From Mesorhizobium sp. (GTDB lineage Bacteria > Pseudomonadota > Alphaproteobacteria > Rhizobiales > Rhizobiaceae): a stretch of DNA of 64,000 nt. Shown one piece after another: positions 17,503-25,965 of the stretch. The number at the start of each line of letters is the position of its first letter. Position 1 is the first letter of the stretch. The DNA is taken from positions 45,657 to 109,656 of the forward strand of contig SAQG01000018.1 of NCBI GenBank assembly GCA_004020315.1. Reading direction: 5' to 3'. Both the position numbers and the translations under genes were made by a program. Under the pieces are notes generated by a model. It saw only the letters and a program-made list of their open reading frames with translations, did no database searches and was not told where the DNA came from.

Positions 17503-19908
17503 ATGGCAAAGGGGAATCACAAGGAAATACGCGGCAGGCCGCACAACCTGCTGGAGCACTACCAGCCGATCGACGGTGTCGTCGACGAGATGGTCGATGC
17601 ATCGGGCAATCCCCGACCGGTCTGGAAGGACTTTATCGAGGCGCTGGAAGAATTGGGGCCTGAAAAGCTCGCCCAGCGCTTCGCCCGCGCCGACCAGTAT
17701 CTGCGCGACGCCGGTGTCTATTACCGCGTCTACGACAAGGCCGGCGCCAATGAGCGCGAATGGCCGCTGGCGCATGTGCCGTTGCTGATCGAGGAGCAGG
17801 AATGGGCCGCGATCAGTGCCGGCCTGGTTCAGCGGGCCGAGCTGTTCGAAGAAACCATCGCCGACATCTACGGGCCGAACCGCCTGGTCGAGAAGGGCAT
17901 CCTGCCGGCGGGGTTGATCGCCGCCAGCCCGGAATATTTGCGGCCCGTCGTCGGCACCAGACCGGCCAGCGGGCATTTCCTGCATTTCTGCGCCTTCGAG
18001 CTCGGCCGTGGACCGGACGGCCGCTGGTGGGTACTTGGCGACCGCACCCAGGCGCCGTCTGGCGCCGGTTTCGCGCTGGAAAACCGCGTCGCCACCACGC
18101 GTGCGCTGTCCGACATCTATGGCGAGATGCATGTCCACCGCCTTGCCGGCTTCTTCCGTCGCTTTCGCGACGCGCTGAACGGCATGGCTAAGGAGACCGG
18201 CGGCCGTGTCGCCATCCTGACGCCGGGGCCGCTCAACGAAACCTATTACGAACATGCCTATATCGCCCGCTATCTCGGCATCATGCTGCTCGAAGGCGAG
18301 GATCTGACCGTCTCCGGCGGCCGGTTGATGGTGCGCACGGTATCGGGGCTTATGCCGGTCAGCGTGCTCTGGCGGCGACTCGACGCGGCCTTCGCCGATC
18401 CGCTGGAGTTGCGGCCGGATTCGCAGATCGGCACGCCAGGGCTGGTCGAGGCGATCCGCCGGGGAGCCGTTTCAGCCGTCAACGCGCTCGGCTCCGGGCT
18501 GATGGAAACGCGGGCGCTGTTCTCCTTCCTGCCGAAGATTTCGCGCGAATTGCGCAACGAGGAGCTTCTGCTGCCGAGCGTCGCGACATGGTGGTGTGGG
18601 CGGCACGCGGACCGTGACCACGTGCTGGCTAACCTCGACCGCATGGTGATCGGTCCGGCGCTGTCGACGCGGCTTGCCTTCGAGGATGACGATTGCACGA
18701 GACTGGGCTCGGCGCTGGTTGCCGGGGAGCGGGCCGAACTGAGAGCCCGGATCGAAACGCACGGCGGCGACTTCGTCGGACAGGAAGCGGTGACACTTTC
18801 GACCACGCCGGTCTATGTCGGCGGCTGGCTGGAGCCGCGGCCAGCAGCCCTGCGCGTATATCTGGCGCGAACGCCGGAAGGCTGGACGGTGATGCCCGGC
18901 GGTTTTGCCCGTGTCGGCCTTTCGCTCGACCCGACCGCCATCGCCATGCAGCGCGGCGGCCAGGCCGCGGATGTGTGGGTGGTCAGCGACCGACCGGTGG
19001 AACGCGAGACGCTGCTGCCGCAGGAGCATGACAGCTTCACCCGTACCATGCCAGGCAGCCTGCCCAGCCGTGCGGCGGAAAACCTGACATGGCTCGGCCG
19101 CTATATCGAGCGAACGGAAGACACGGTGCGCATCCTGCGCGCCTACCACGTGCGGCTGGCCGAGGCCTCCGACCCGGATATGCCTTTGCTTGCCGATATC
19201 AGAGACCATCTCGAACCGTTCGGCATCGACGTTGCGACGGCGATGCCGCCGGGGCTGATCGGCACGCTGGACAGCGCAGTCTACAGCGCCGGGCAGATCC
19301 GCGACCGCTTCTCGCCCGACGGCTGGCTGGCGCTGAAGGATCTGTCGAAGACCATTCATCAATGCGCGACAACGGTGGCGCCGGGCGATGATGCGACACG
19401 GGCGATGACGGTCATCCTGCGCAAGCTCGCCGGGTTTTCCGGCCTGCTGCATGAGAATATGTACCGCTTCACCGGCTGGCGTTTCCTGGAGATCGGCCGG
19501 CGGTTGGAACGCGGTATCCAGATCGCCCGCACGCTCGCCCGGTTGACCAGGGCCGCGGCGCCGGACGGTGCTCTCGACATGATGCTGGAGATCGGCGACA
19601 GCGTCATGACCCATCGGCGGCAGTATCCGGTGCAGGCCGGCCGGCGCACGGTGGTCGACCTTCTGGTGCTCGATCCGCTCAACCCGCGCTCCATCCTGTT
19701 CCAGCTCGAGCGGCTGAAGGCAGAAATCGCGTTGTTGCCCTCTGTCGGCAGCGAGGGGCATATGTCGCCGGCGGCGAAGGAGATCCTGCAGCTCAACACG
19801 GCAATCGCCATCAAGGAGCCCTCAGACATGACGGCGAAGGCCCTGGACGATCTCGCCACCGAGATCGGCGGCCTCTACAACAGCCTCGCCAAAGCCTATT
19901 TCGGCTAA
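17503..19908 (+). CDS. Circularly permuted ATP-grasp protein fused to an alpha-E domain
   Basis: An 801-residue fusion. Residues about 70-470 are the circularly permuted ATP-grasp ligase (older DUF404/DUF407), with ADQYLRDAGVYYRVY, the PGPLNETYYEHAYIARYLG segment and the GSGLMETRALFSFLPKI segment. Residues about 500-800 are the helical alpha-E domain (DUF403), with SRAAENLTWLGRYIERTEDT. In many bacteria these are two separate genes, so the fusion is of interest. It starts 6 bases after the DUF2126 gene. ATP-grasp enzymes of this kind are predicted to make amide or peptide bonds; alpha-E helices may hold the peptide substrate. Cytoplasmic; substrate unknown. Confidence 0.9.
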   Translation: MAKGNHKEIRGRPHNLLEHYQPIDGVVDEMVDASGNPRPVWKDFIEALEELGPEKLAQRFARADQYLRDAGVYYRVYDKAGANEREWPLAHVPLLIEEQEWAAISAGLVQRAELFEETIADIYGPNRLVEKGILPAGLIAASPEYLRPVVGTRPASGHFLHFCAFELGRGPDGRWWVLGDRTQAPSGAGFALENRVATTRALSDIYGEMHVHRLAGFFRRFRDALNGMAKETGGRVAILTPGPLNETYYEHAYIARYLGIMLLEGEDLTVSGGRLMVRTVSGLMPVSVLWRRLDAAFADPLELRPDSQIGTPGLVEAIRRGAVSAVNALGSGLMETRALFSFLPKISRELRNEELLLPSVATWWCGRHADRDHVLANLDRMVIGPALSTRLAFEDDDCTRLGSALVAGERAELRARIETHGGDFVGQEAVTLSTTPVYVGGWLEPRPAALRVYLARTPEGWTVMPGGFARVGLSLDPTAIAMQRGGQAADVWVVSDRPVERETLLPQEHDSFTRTMPGSLPSRAAENLTWLGRYIERTEDTVRILRAYHVRLAEASDPDMPLLADIRDHLEPFGIDVATAMPPGLIGTLDSAVYSAGQIRDRFSPDGWLALKDLSKTIHQCATTVAPGDDATRAMTVILRKLAGFSGLLHENMYRFTGWRFLEIGRRLERGIQIARTLARLTRAAAPDGALDMMLEIGDSVMTHRRQYPVQAGRRTVVDLLVLDPLNPRSILFQLERLKAEIALLPSVGSEGHMSPAAKEILQLNTAIAIKEPSDMTAKALDDLATEIGGLYNSLAKAYFG

Positions 19909-19933
19909 GGATGGGGTTCGGATAAAGGCGGGC

Positions 19934-20818
19934 ATGCTCTACGACATCAGGCTCAATCTGCGTTACGATTATGATGCTGCAGCCGGTGGCGGCCGCCATC
20001 AGGTGCGCGTGCTGCCCCCGACGATATCAGGCGTGCAGCGCGTGATCGCCGCTTCGCTGTCCTTCGCGCCGACGCCGAGCGAACGCTCGGATTTTTCCGA
20101 TTTCTTTGGCAACAGCGTCACGGCGATCGCGTTTCGCGATGCCCATGAGGCGCTCGACATCAGGATGAGCGCGCGCGTCGCGGTCTCGCGGCCTGAACCC
20201 GGGCTTGACGTGTCGCCCGACATTCGCCGGCTGCGGGAGGAACTCGACGCGGTGCGGTCGTTATCGCCTGATACACCGCACCACTTTCTGGCCGCCAGCG
20301 ACCATGCCGGCGTCGATGCTGATATCACGGGTTACGCGCGGAGCAGTGTCGGCAACTCCGCTGTCAGCACGGCCATGGACCTGTGCAACCGCATTCATCG
20401 CGATTTCACTTATGACGGCAAGGCGACCACCGTTCGGACCCGAGCCAGCGACGCTTTCAGCCTGAAGCGGGGTGTCTGCCAGGACTTTTCGCATATCATG
20501 ATCGCCGGCCTGCGCGGCCTGGGGATCCCTGCCGGCTATGTCAGCGGGTTCCTGCGAACCATTCCGCCGCGGGGAAAACCGCGACTGGAAGGGGCCGACG
20601 CCATGCATGCCTGGGTGAAGGTGTGGTGCGGGCGCGACACCGGATGGCAGGAGTTCGATCCGACCAACGGCATGCGGGCAAGCAACGATCACATCACCGT
20701 CGGCCACGGCCGCGACTATTCGGATGTAGCGCCGATCGTCGGCGTCCTGAAGACGACGGGCGGACAGGTCGGCGAGCAGGCCGTCGACGTCATTCCGGTT
20801 GTGCTGGAAAAAGCATGA
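19934..20818 (+). CDS. Transglutaminase-like cysteine peptidase family protein
   Basis: A 294-residue transglutaminase-like protein with an N-terminal beta-sandwich region (MLYDIRLNLRYDYDAAAGG) and a core with the triad Cys182 (GVCQDFSH), His225 (MHAWVKVW) and Asp242 (EFDPTNG). In bacteria such folds often act as peptidases or amidases rather than protein cross-linkers. It lies 25 bases after the ATP-grasp/alpha-E gene and completes the operon. It is much shorter than the transglutaminase part plus DUF2126 of the first gene, and so is a functional partner rather than a copy. Confidence 0.9.
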   Translation: MLYDIRLNLRYDYDAAAGGGRHQVRVLPPTISGVQRVIAASLSFAPTPSERSDFSDFFGNSVTAIAFRDAHEALDIRMSARVAVSRPEPGLDVSPDIRRLREELDAVRSLSPDTPHHFLAASDHAGVDADITGYARSSVGNSAVSTAMDLCNRIHRDFTYDGKATTVRTRASDAFSLKRGVCQDFSHIMIAGLRGLGIPAGYVSGFLRTIPPRGKPRLEGADAMHAWVKVWCGRDTGWQEFDPTNGMRASNDHITVGHGRDYSDVAPIVGVLKTTGGQVGEQAVDVIPVVLEKA

Positions 20819-20966
20819 CGGCAAGCGAGGCCACACTCGATCTTGAACATCGGCAGAAGGCTGCTTTTCGAACGCGGATGCGGTGAGCCTGGAATCTTTG
20901 TGGAAGCCATGGCGGAACCAGCGGCCGATCCGTCGCTTATCTACGGGAAAATTCCGTGGAGAGGAC

Positions 20967-22067
20967 ATGCTGGACAAATCCGGGTCGTCCCCTGGCCGGT
21001 CGGCTGGCAGGAAGGTTGCTCCAGGGGCGTCGACAAATGGGTCGCAAGCCTCCGCCGATCGAGCGTCGCTTACCTACATCACCGACGCCGAGCCCGGTAT
21101 CCGCCGGTTCAGGGCCGGCAAGGGATTCTCATACAAAGGACCTGACGGGCAGGGTGTCGACGACGACACTTTGGCCCGCATCAAGGCGCTGGCCATACCG
21201 CCGGCGTGGACGGATGTGTGGATCTCGCCGGATGCCAACGGTCACATTCAGGCGACGGGCCGGGATCAACGTGGCCGTAAGCAATATCGATATCACGCGC
21301 TGTGGGCGGAGGAGCGTGACGGCGTCAAATATTCGAGTCTGGTTGCCTTTGCAGAAAGCCTGCCTGAGCTGCGACGCCAGATCGACGCCGATCTGCGCCG
21401 CCACGGCCTGCCGCTGGAACGCGTTGTCGCCGCTGTGGTCTGGCTGCTCGACAACACGATGATCCGCGTCGGCAATGCCGCCTACGCTCGCGACAACAAC
21501 AGCTTTGGCCTGACCACGCTGCGCGACCGCCATGTCGACATCAATGGCTCGAGCCTGCGGTTTGCTTTCAAAGGCAAGTCCGGCAAGGAATGGAAGCTGA
21601 AGCTCGTCGATCGCCGGATCGCCAGGATCGTGCGCGGGGCGCAGGATCTGCCGGGCCAGAAGCTGTTCCAGTATCTCGACGAGGACGGAAGCAGGCGACC
21701 GATCCGCTCCGACGACGTCAACCGCTATATCAGGGAGACGGCAGGGGCCGATTTCAGCTCCAAGCATTTCCGAACCTGGGGCGGCACCATCCATGCGGCG
21801 TCGCTGTTTGCGCAAACCGAACGACCCCAAAGCCAGGCACAGCAGAAGCGGGTGATGAACGGCGTCATCGACAGGGTGGCCGAGCGGCTGGGCAACACGC
21901 GCGCCATCTGTCGCAGGTGCTACATCCACCCACGAGTTTTCGAGGCCTGGTCCGAAGGCCGGCTGCTCGGCGAAATGGCGGATGCGAACAAGCGGAAGCG
22001 ATCGATACCCGGCCTTGATGACGAAGAAGCCCTCGTTCTGAGATGGCTGAAGGCGCAGGAAAGCTGA
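20967..22067 (+). CDS. Bacterial DNA topoisomerase IB
   Basis: A 366-residue type IB topoisomerase (poxvirus/bacterial form), which relaxes supercoils through a 3'-phosphotyrosyl intermediate without ATP. The N-terminal domain has TDVWISPDANGHIQATG and GRKQYRYHALW. The catalytic domain has MIRVGNAAYARDNNSFGLTTL, the KGKSGKEW lysine loop, KHFRTWGGT with the conserved Arg, and Tyr319 in RRCYIHPRV as nucleophile. The frame is open from a GTG at 20883, but the ATG at 20967 follows GGAGAGG and was chosen. It may be a separate unit from the transglutaminase operon 148 bases upstream. Confidence 0.92.
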   Translation: MLDKSGSSPGRSAGRKVAPGASTNGSQASADRASLTYITDAEPGIRRFRAGKGFSYKGPDGQGVDDDTLARIKALAIPPAWTDVWISPDANGHIQATGRDQRGRKQYRYHALWAEERDGVKYSSLVAFAESLPELRRQIDADLRRHGLPLERVVAAVVWLLDNTMIRVGNAAYARDNNSFGLTTLRDRHVDINGSSLRFAFKGKSGKEWKLKLVDRRIARIVRGAQDLPGQKLFQYLDEDGSRRPIRSDDVNRYIRETAGADFSSKHFRTWGGTIHAASLFAQTERPQSQAQQKRVMNGVIDRVAERLGNTRAICRRCYIHPRVFEAWSEGRLLGEMADANKRKRSIPGLDDEEALVLRWLKAQES

Positions 22068-22130
22068 ACCGAACAGAGCAGCCACAGCCCTTCATTGTGC
22101 TCGCAGGGCGTAATTTTTCTGTCGACGTTA

Positions 22131-22157
22131 TGTCGGGATCGGTCCTACTGTTTCGTC
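22131..22157 (+). promoter_or_regulatory. Candidate ECF42-type promoter upstream of the DGPF gene
   Basis: TGTCGG at 22131-22136 and CGTC at 22154-22157 are 17 bases apart, and the start codon follows 25 bases later. ECF42 sigma factors are reported to use a -35 region with TGTCG and a -10 region with CGWC and to transcribe their own DGPF-sigma operon. A further TGTCGA lies just upstream at 22120. The call rests on motif and position. Confidence 0.5.
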
Positions 22158-22182
22158 CTTTGACAGAGAAAAGGACGCACCA

Positions 22183-22557
22183 ATGCTCTACGCTATCCTC
22201 TGCTATGCCTCCGAAGACGTCGTCTGCTCGTGGAGCAAGGAACAGGACGATGCCGTCATGGAAAAACTCATCGGCGTGCAGGAGAAATATGCCAAGGCCG
22301 GCCGGCTTGGCCCGGTGGCGCGGCTGCTGCCGACAACCGCCGCGACAACGCTGAGAAAGGTCAAGGGCGAAGCGGTCGTCATCGACGGGCCGTTTGCCGA
22401 AACCAAGGAACAGTTCCTCGGCTTCTACACGCTCGAATGCACCGATCTCGATGAGGCCGTCGACTTTGCGCGCGAGCTTTCCGAGGTCAACCCGAGCGGC
22501 GGCTCCTACGAAATACGGCCGGTCTCGCTCTTCAACCCAGCCAGGATTCCCGCATGA
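22183..22557 (+). CDS. YCII/DGPF-domain protein
   Basis: A 124-residue single-domain protein with the name-giving DGPFAETKEQFLGFY motif at about residues 68-82. It is cytoplasmic with no signal peptide. DGPF proteins typically sit next to ECF42 sigma factors, and here the stop overlaps the sigma gene start by four bases. Its biochemical role is not established; proposed roles include small-molecule binding, or a downstream effector of the sigma factor. The promoter candidate just upstream suggests autoregulation of both genes. Confidence 0.88.
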   Translation: MLYAILCYASEDVVCSWSKEQDDAVMEKLIGVQEKYAKAGRLGPVARLLPTTAATTLRKVKGEAVVIDGPFAETKEQFLGFYTLECTDLDEAVDFARELSEVNPSGGSYEIRPVSLFNPARIPA

Positions 22558-23816
22558 CCGATCTCACCTGGATCAGCACGGCGATCAGCACCGCCCGCCC
22601 ACAGGTGATGGGCGCGCTGCTGCGCTACTTCCGCGATCTCGACGCGGCGGAGGAAGCTTTCCAGGACGCTTGCCTGCGAGCTCTGAAGAACTGGCCGACA
22701 AACGGCCCGCCGCGCGATCCAGCAGCGTGGCTGATCTTCGTTGGCCGCAACAGCGGCATCGACGCGGTGCGCAAGCGTGCCAAGCAGGCGCCGCTGCCGG
22801 AAGAGGACCAGATCTCCGATCTGGAAGATGCCGAGACCGATATCGCCGAACGGCTGGACGGCGCGCACTACCGCGACGACATATTGCGGCTGCTGTTCAT
22901 CTGCTGTCATCCCGACCTGCCGGCGACGCAGCAGATCGCCGTGGCGTTGCGCATCGTTTCAGGCCTGAGCGTCAAGCAGATCGCCCGCGCCTTCCTCGTT
23001 GGTGAAAGCGCCATGGAGCAGCGCATCACCCGTGCCAAAGCGCGCATCGCCGATGCCGGCGTGCCGTTCGAGACGCCCGGCGCGGTCGAGCGCTCCGAGC
23101 GGCTCGCCGCCGTCGCCGCCATGGTCTACCTGATCTTCAACGAAGGCTATTCGACCAACAGCGGCGAGGCACCAGCCCGCGCGCCGCTCTGCGAAGAGGC
23201 GATCCGGCTGGCCCGGCTGCTGCTCAGGCTGTTCCAGACCGAGCCGGAGATCATGGGTCTGACAGCGCTCTTGCTTCTCCAGCATGCGCGTGCGCCGGCG
23301 CGTTTCGACGAGAACGGCGAAATCGTGCTGCTCGAAGACCAGGACCGCAGCCTGTGGAGCCGCAAGCTGATCGACGAGGGGCTGGCGCTGGTCGACAAGG
23401 CGCTGCGCCACCGGAAGCCCGGTCCCTACCAGGTGCAGGCGGCGATCGCCGCCCTGCATGCGCGGGCGGAAAGGCCCGAGGACACGGACTGGAACGAGAT
23501 CGAGCTGCTCTACAGCCTGCTCGAGCAGATGCAGCCATCGCCGGTGGTGACGCTCAATCGCGCCGTTGCGGTCGCCAAGGTGCGCGGGCCGGAAGCGGCA
23601 CTTGCCATGATCGAGCCGTTGGAACAAAGGCTTTCCGGCTATTTCCATTTCTTCGGCCTCAAGGGTGGCCTGCTGATGCAACTCGGTCGCGGCGAGGAGG
23701 CGCGCGTCGCCTTCGACCGCGCCATCGCGCTTGCCAACACGGCCGCTGAGGCCGCCCACATCCGCATGCATATCGACCGGCTGATGAAAGAAGGCGCTAA
23801 GCAAACGGCGCACTGA
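22554..23816 (+). CDS. ECF42-type RNA polymerase sigma factor with C-terminal TPR-like extension
   Basis: A 420-residue sigma factor. Residues about 10-180 hold sigma-2 (DAAEEAFQDACLRALKNWP) and sigma-4 (LSVKQIARAFLVGESAMEQRITRAKARI). The remaining about 240 residues are the long ECF42 extension with the motif FNEGYSTNSGE and TPR-like helices (VTLNRAVAVAKVRGPEAAL, RVAFDRAIALANT). Unlike classic ECF factors, this group has no anti-sigma factor, and the C-terminal extension is thought to control activity. No anti-sigma gene is seen here either. It overlaps the DGPF gene by ATGA, so the two are co-translated. Confidence 0.92.
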   Translation: MTDLTWISTAISTARPQVMGALLRYFRDLDAAEEAFQDACLRALKNWPTNGPPRDPAAWLIFVGRNSGIDAVRKRAKQAPLPEEDQISDLEDAETDIAERLDGAHYRDDILRLLFICCHPDLPATQQIAVALRIVSGLSVKQIARAFLVGESAMEQRITRAKARIADAGVPFETPGAVERSERLAAVAAMVYLIFNEGYSTNSGEAPARAPLCEEAIRLARLLLRLFQTEPEIMGLTALLLLQHARAPARFDENGEIVLLEDQDRSLWSRKLIDEGLALVDKALRHRKPGPYQVQAAIAALHARAERPEDTDWNEIELLYSLLEQMQPSPVVTLNRAVAVAKVRGPEAALAMIEPLEQRLSGYFHFFGLKGGLLMQLGRGEEARVAFDRAIALANTAAEAAHIRMHIDRLMKEGAKQTAH

Positions 23817-23832
23817 TCCGGCGCCTCCGCCT

Positions 23833-23850
23833 GGTTCAACGGTCTGAACC
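23833..23850. promoter_or_regulatory. Short inverted repeat before the aldehyde dehydrogenase gene
   Basis: GGTTCA and TGAACC are perfect inverted arms with a 6-base spacer, 17 bases after the sigma-factor stop. They could be an operator or a weak terminator (no U-tract follows). Only symmetry and position support it. Confidence 0.25.
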
Positions 23851-24004
23851 TTGGCTTAGACCATGCCGGGGTGGCGGTTTTTCCCTGAAACGAGTAATGC
23901 CACGCCAAGACAGCGCCTAAATGTGCCGATCGGCACAGGGACGGCATGGCGCAAGGCTTTGACCGACGCCATATGAGCGACGGAATCTGAAAAGGGACAG
24001 GGAA

Positions 24005-25516
24005 ATGACGATTGCGAAGGAAACAGCCGAGCTACTGGCGAAACTGGGTGTCGCCGGGGATGCGCTTTCGGGCGGCGACCTTATCGTCCGCAGCCCGGTA
24101 ACAGGCGAGCAGATTGCCGCGCTGAAGACGATCTCGCCGGCCGATGCGGCAAAGACCATCGATGTCGCCCACAAGGCCTTCCAGACATGGCGTCTGGTGC
24201 CGGCACCGAAGCGCGGCGAGCTGGTGCGGCTGCTTGGCGAGGAACTGCGCGCGCACAAGGCCGAGCTTGGCCGGCTGGTGTCGATCGAGGTCGGAAAAAT
24301 TCCGTCCGAAGGTCTCGGCGAAGTGCAGGAAATGATCGACATCTGCGATTTCGCCGTCGGCCTGTCGCGCCAGCTCTACGGGCTGACCATCGCCACCGAG
24401 CGGCCCGGTCATCGTATGATGGAAACCTGGCACCCGCTGGGTGTCGTCGGCGTGATTTCGGCCTTCAACTTCCCGGTTGCGGTATGGTCGTGGAACGCCG
24501 CGCTGGCGCTGGTCTGCGGCGACGCGGTGGTGTGGAAGCCATCGGAAAAGACACCGCTGACGGCGCTTGCCTGCGAGGCGATCTTCAAGCGTGCGGCAGG
24601 ACGTTTCGGCGATGTTCCGGAAGGCTTGACGTCGGTGCTGATCGGCGACCGCGCCGTCGGCGAAATTCTGGTCGATCATCCGAAGGTCCCGCTGGTCTCG
24701 GCCACCGGCTCAACCCGCATGGGCAGGGATGTCGGTCCCCGGCTGGCGAAGCGCTTTGCCCGCGCCGTGCTGGAGCTCGGCGGCAACAATGCCGGCATCG
24801 TCTGCCCGACGGCCGATCTCGACATGGCCTTGCGCGCCATCGCCTTCGGCGCCATGGGCACGGCCGGCCAGCGCTGCACGACGCTGCGGCGCCTGTTCGT
24901 GCATGAGAGCATCTATGATGCCTTGGTTCCGCGCCTGAAGAAGGCCTATGAAAGCGTCTCTGTCGGCAATCCGCTGGAAACAAATGCGCTGGTCGGACCG
25001 TTGATCGACAAGGCTGCATACGATGGCATGCAGAACGCGTTGCAGGAGGCGGCTTCGCACGGCGGCAAGGTGACCGGCGGCGCGCGGGTCGAGAATGGCC
25101 ATCCCGACGCTTACTACGTTCGTCCGGCGCTGGTCGAGATGCCCAAGCAGGTATCGCCGGTGACGGAAGAGACCTTCGCGCCGATCCTCTATGTGATGAA
25201 GTACTCGGATTTCGATGCCGTGCTCGACGAGCACAATGCGGTCGGAGCGGGGCTGTCGTCGTCGATCTTCACCCGCGACCTGCAGGAATCCGAGCGCTTC
25301 CTCAGCGTTGACGGGTCCGACTGCGGTATCGCCAACGTCAACATAGGTACATCGGGGGCTGAGATCGGTGGTGCCTTCGGTGGCGAGAAGGAGACCGGCG
25401 GCGGTCGTGAGAGCGGCTCAGACGCCTGGAAGGCCTATATGCGGCGTGCCACCAACACGGTAAACTATTCCAAGGCGCTGCCACTCGCCCAAGGCGTGTC
25501 CTTCGACATCGATTGA
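24005..25516 (+). CDS. amaB: Antiquitin-type aldehyde dehydrogenase (aminoadipate semialdehyde / piperideine-6-carboxylate dehydrogenase)
   Basis: A 503-residue NAD-dependent aldehyde dehydrogenase of the ALDH7 (antiquitin) group. It oxidises alpha-aminoadipate semialdehyde, in equilibrium with piperideine-6-carboxylate, to aminoadipate in lysine catabolism. The general-base Glu257 is in LELGGNN, and catalytic Cys291 is in GTAGQRCTTLRRL, a spelling typical of ALDH7. The C-terminal GRESGSDAWKAYMRR is also a group mark. It is preceded by AGGGACAGGGAA. With gcdH in the same window, this supports lysine use, though the two genes are about 10 kb apart. The symbol follows the Pseudomonas name and is tentative. 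Confidence 0.87.
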   Translation: MTIAKETAELLAKLGVAGDALSGGDLIVRSPVTGEQIAALKTISPADAAKTIDVAHKAFQTWRLVPAPKRGELVRLLGEELRAHKAELGRLVSIEVGKIPSEGLGEVQEMIDICDFAVGLSRQLYGLTIATERPGHRMMETWHPLGVVGVISAFNFPVAVWSWNAALALVCGDAVVWKPSEKTPLTALACEAIFKRAAGRFGDVPEGLTSVLIGDRAVGEILVDHPKVPLVSATGSTRMGRDVGPRLAKRFARAVLELGGNNAGIVCPTADLDMALRAIAFGAMGTAGQRCTTLRRLFVHESIYDALVPRLKKAYESVSVGNPLETNALVGPLIDKAAYDGMQNALQEAASHGGKVTGGARVENGHPDAYYVRPALVEMPKQVSPVTEETFAPILYVMKYSDFDAVLDEHNAVGAGLSSSIFTRDLQESERFLSVDGSDCGIANVNIGTSGAEIGGAFGGEKETGGGRESGSDAWKAYMRRATNTVNYSKALPLAQGVSFDID

Positions 25517-25590
25517 GAACGCCAGGGCTCCTTTCGTGGCGGCACCCATGAGTTTTTTGAATCCGCCCACGTGGCTCTATGGAGCGGCTG

Positions 25591-25606
25591 ATGTGGCCCA
25601 CCACAT
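25591..25606. promoter_or_regulatory. Palindrome upstream of the small-RNA promoter
   Basis: ATGTGG-CCCA-CCACAT is a perfect inverted repeat that ends four bases before the proposed -35 box of the small RNA. The place fits an activator or repressor site. In Brucella and Agrobacterium a LysR regulator (VtlR/LsrB) acts on an abcR gene, so a similar control is possible but unproven here. Confidence 0.4.
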
Positions 25607-25610
25607 GTCG

Positions 25611-25639
25611 TTGAAACGTCATCCGTGCCAACCCATATG
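25611..25639 (+). promoter_or_regulatory. Sigma-70-type promoter of the AbcR-like small RNA
   Basis: TTGAAA at 25611-25616 and CATATG at 25634-25639 are separated by 17 bases, a good match to the alphaproteobacterial housekeeping promoter. Transcription would start near 25645. Confidence 0.6.
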
Positions 25640-25644
25640 TGCAT

Positions 25645-25743
25645 TGCGTCGGATGTTTTCCTCCCATTGCGTCCGGCGCGTTCCCCTCTGGAGGTTTTGA
25701 ACCTTCATGCCTGGCCGGACTTTTAATAGTCCGGCCTTTTTTC
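25645..25743 (+). ncRNA. abcR: AbcR / ar15-family trans-acting small RNA
   Basis: About 99 nt from the predicted start to the end of a strong terminator. It carries the pyrimidine-rich TTTTCCTCCCATTG segment, containing CTCCCA, the anti-Shine-Dalgarno motif used by AbcR1, and CCCTCTGGAGG, where CCTCC and GGAGG can pair. A small AGGTT/AACCT hairpin follows, then the terminator. From memory, this order matches the ar15/AbcR family of rhizobia, Agrobacterium and Brucella, which acts with Hfq to silence mRNAs of ABC importer binding proteins. Such importers are abundant in this window. An Rfam search would settle the family. Confidence 0.7.
25713..25743 (+). terminator. Strong intrinsic terminator
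   Basis: GGCCGGACT at 25713-25721 pairs perfectly with AGTCCGGCC at 25728-25736 around a 6-base loop, followed by TTTTTT and then TC. It ends the AbcR-like RNA. Confidence 0.9.
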
Positions 25744-25965
25744 TATTGGTCCTGTGAAGCTGCGCTACCGCGAGCGAGTTGTAGAAGCGCTGTAGGTCAG
25801 AGCATCCATGACCGACCCGGCCGCGGTGCTGACCAGTGCACGGACGCCCAACCGGCATGACGCGCCCGCCACGCTCGACAGCGGCCCAGCCTTAGGGTGC
25901 GGCAACGGAAGCTGCCATTTTGTTGGGAAATCCACTAGGCTCGCTTGGTTGCGAGACGGCGAGAG

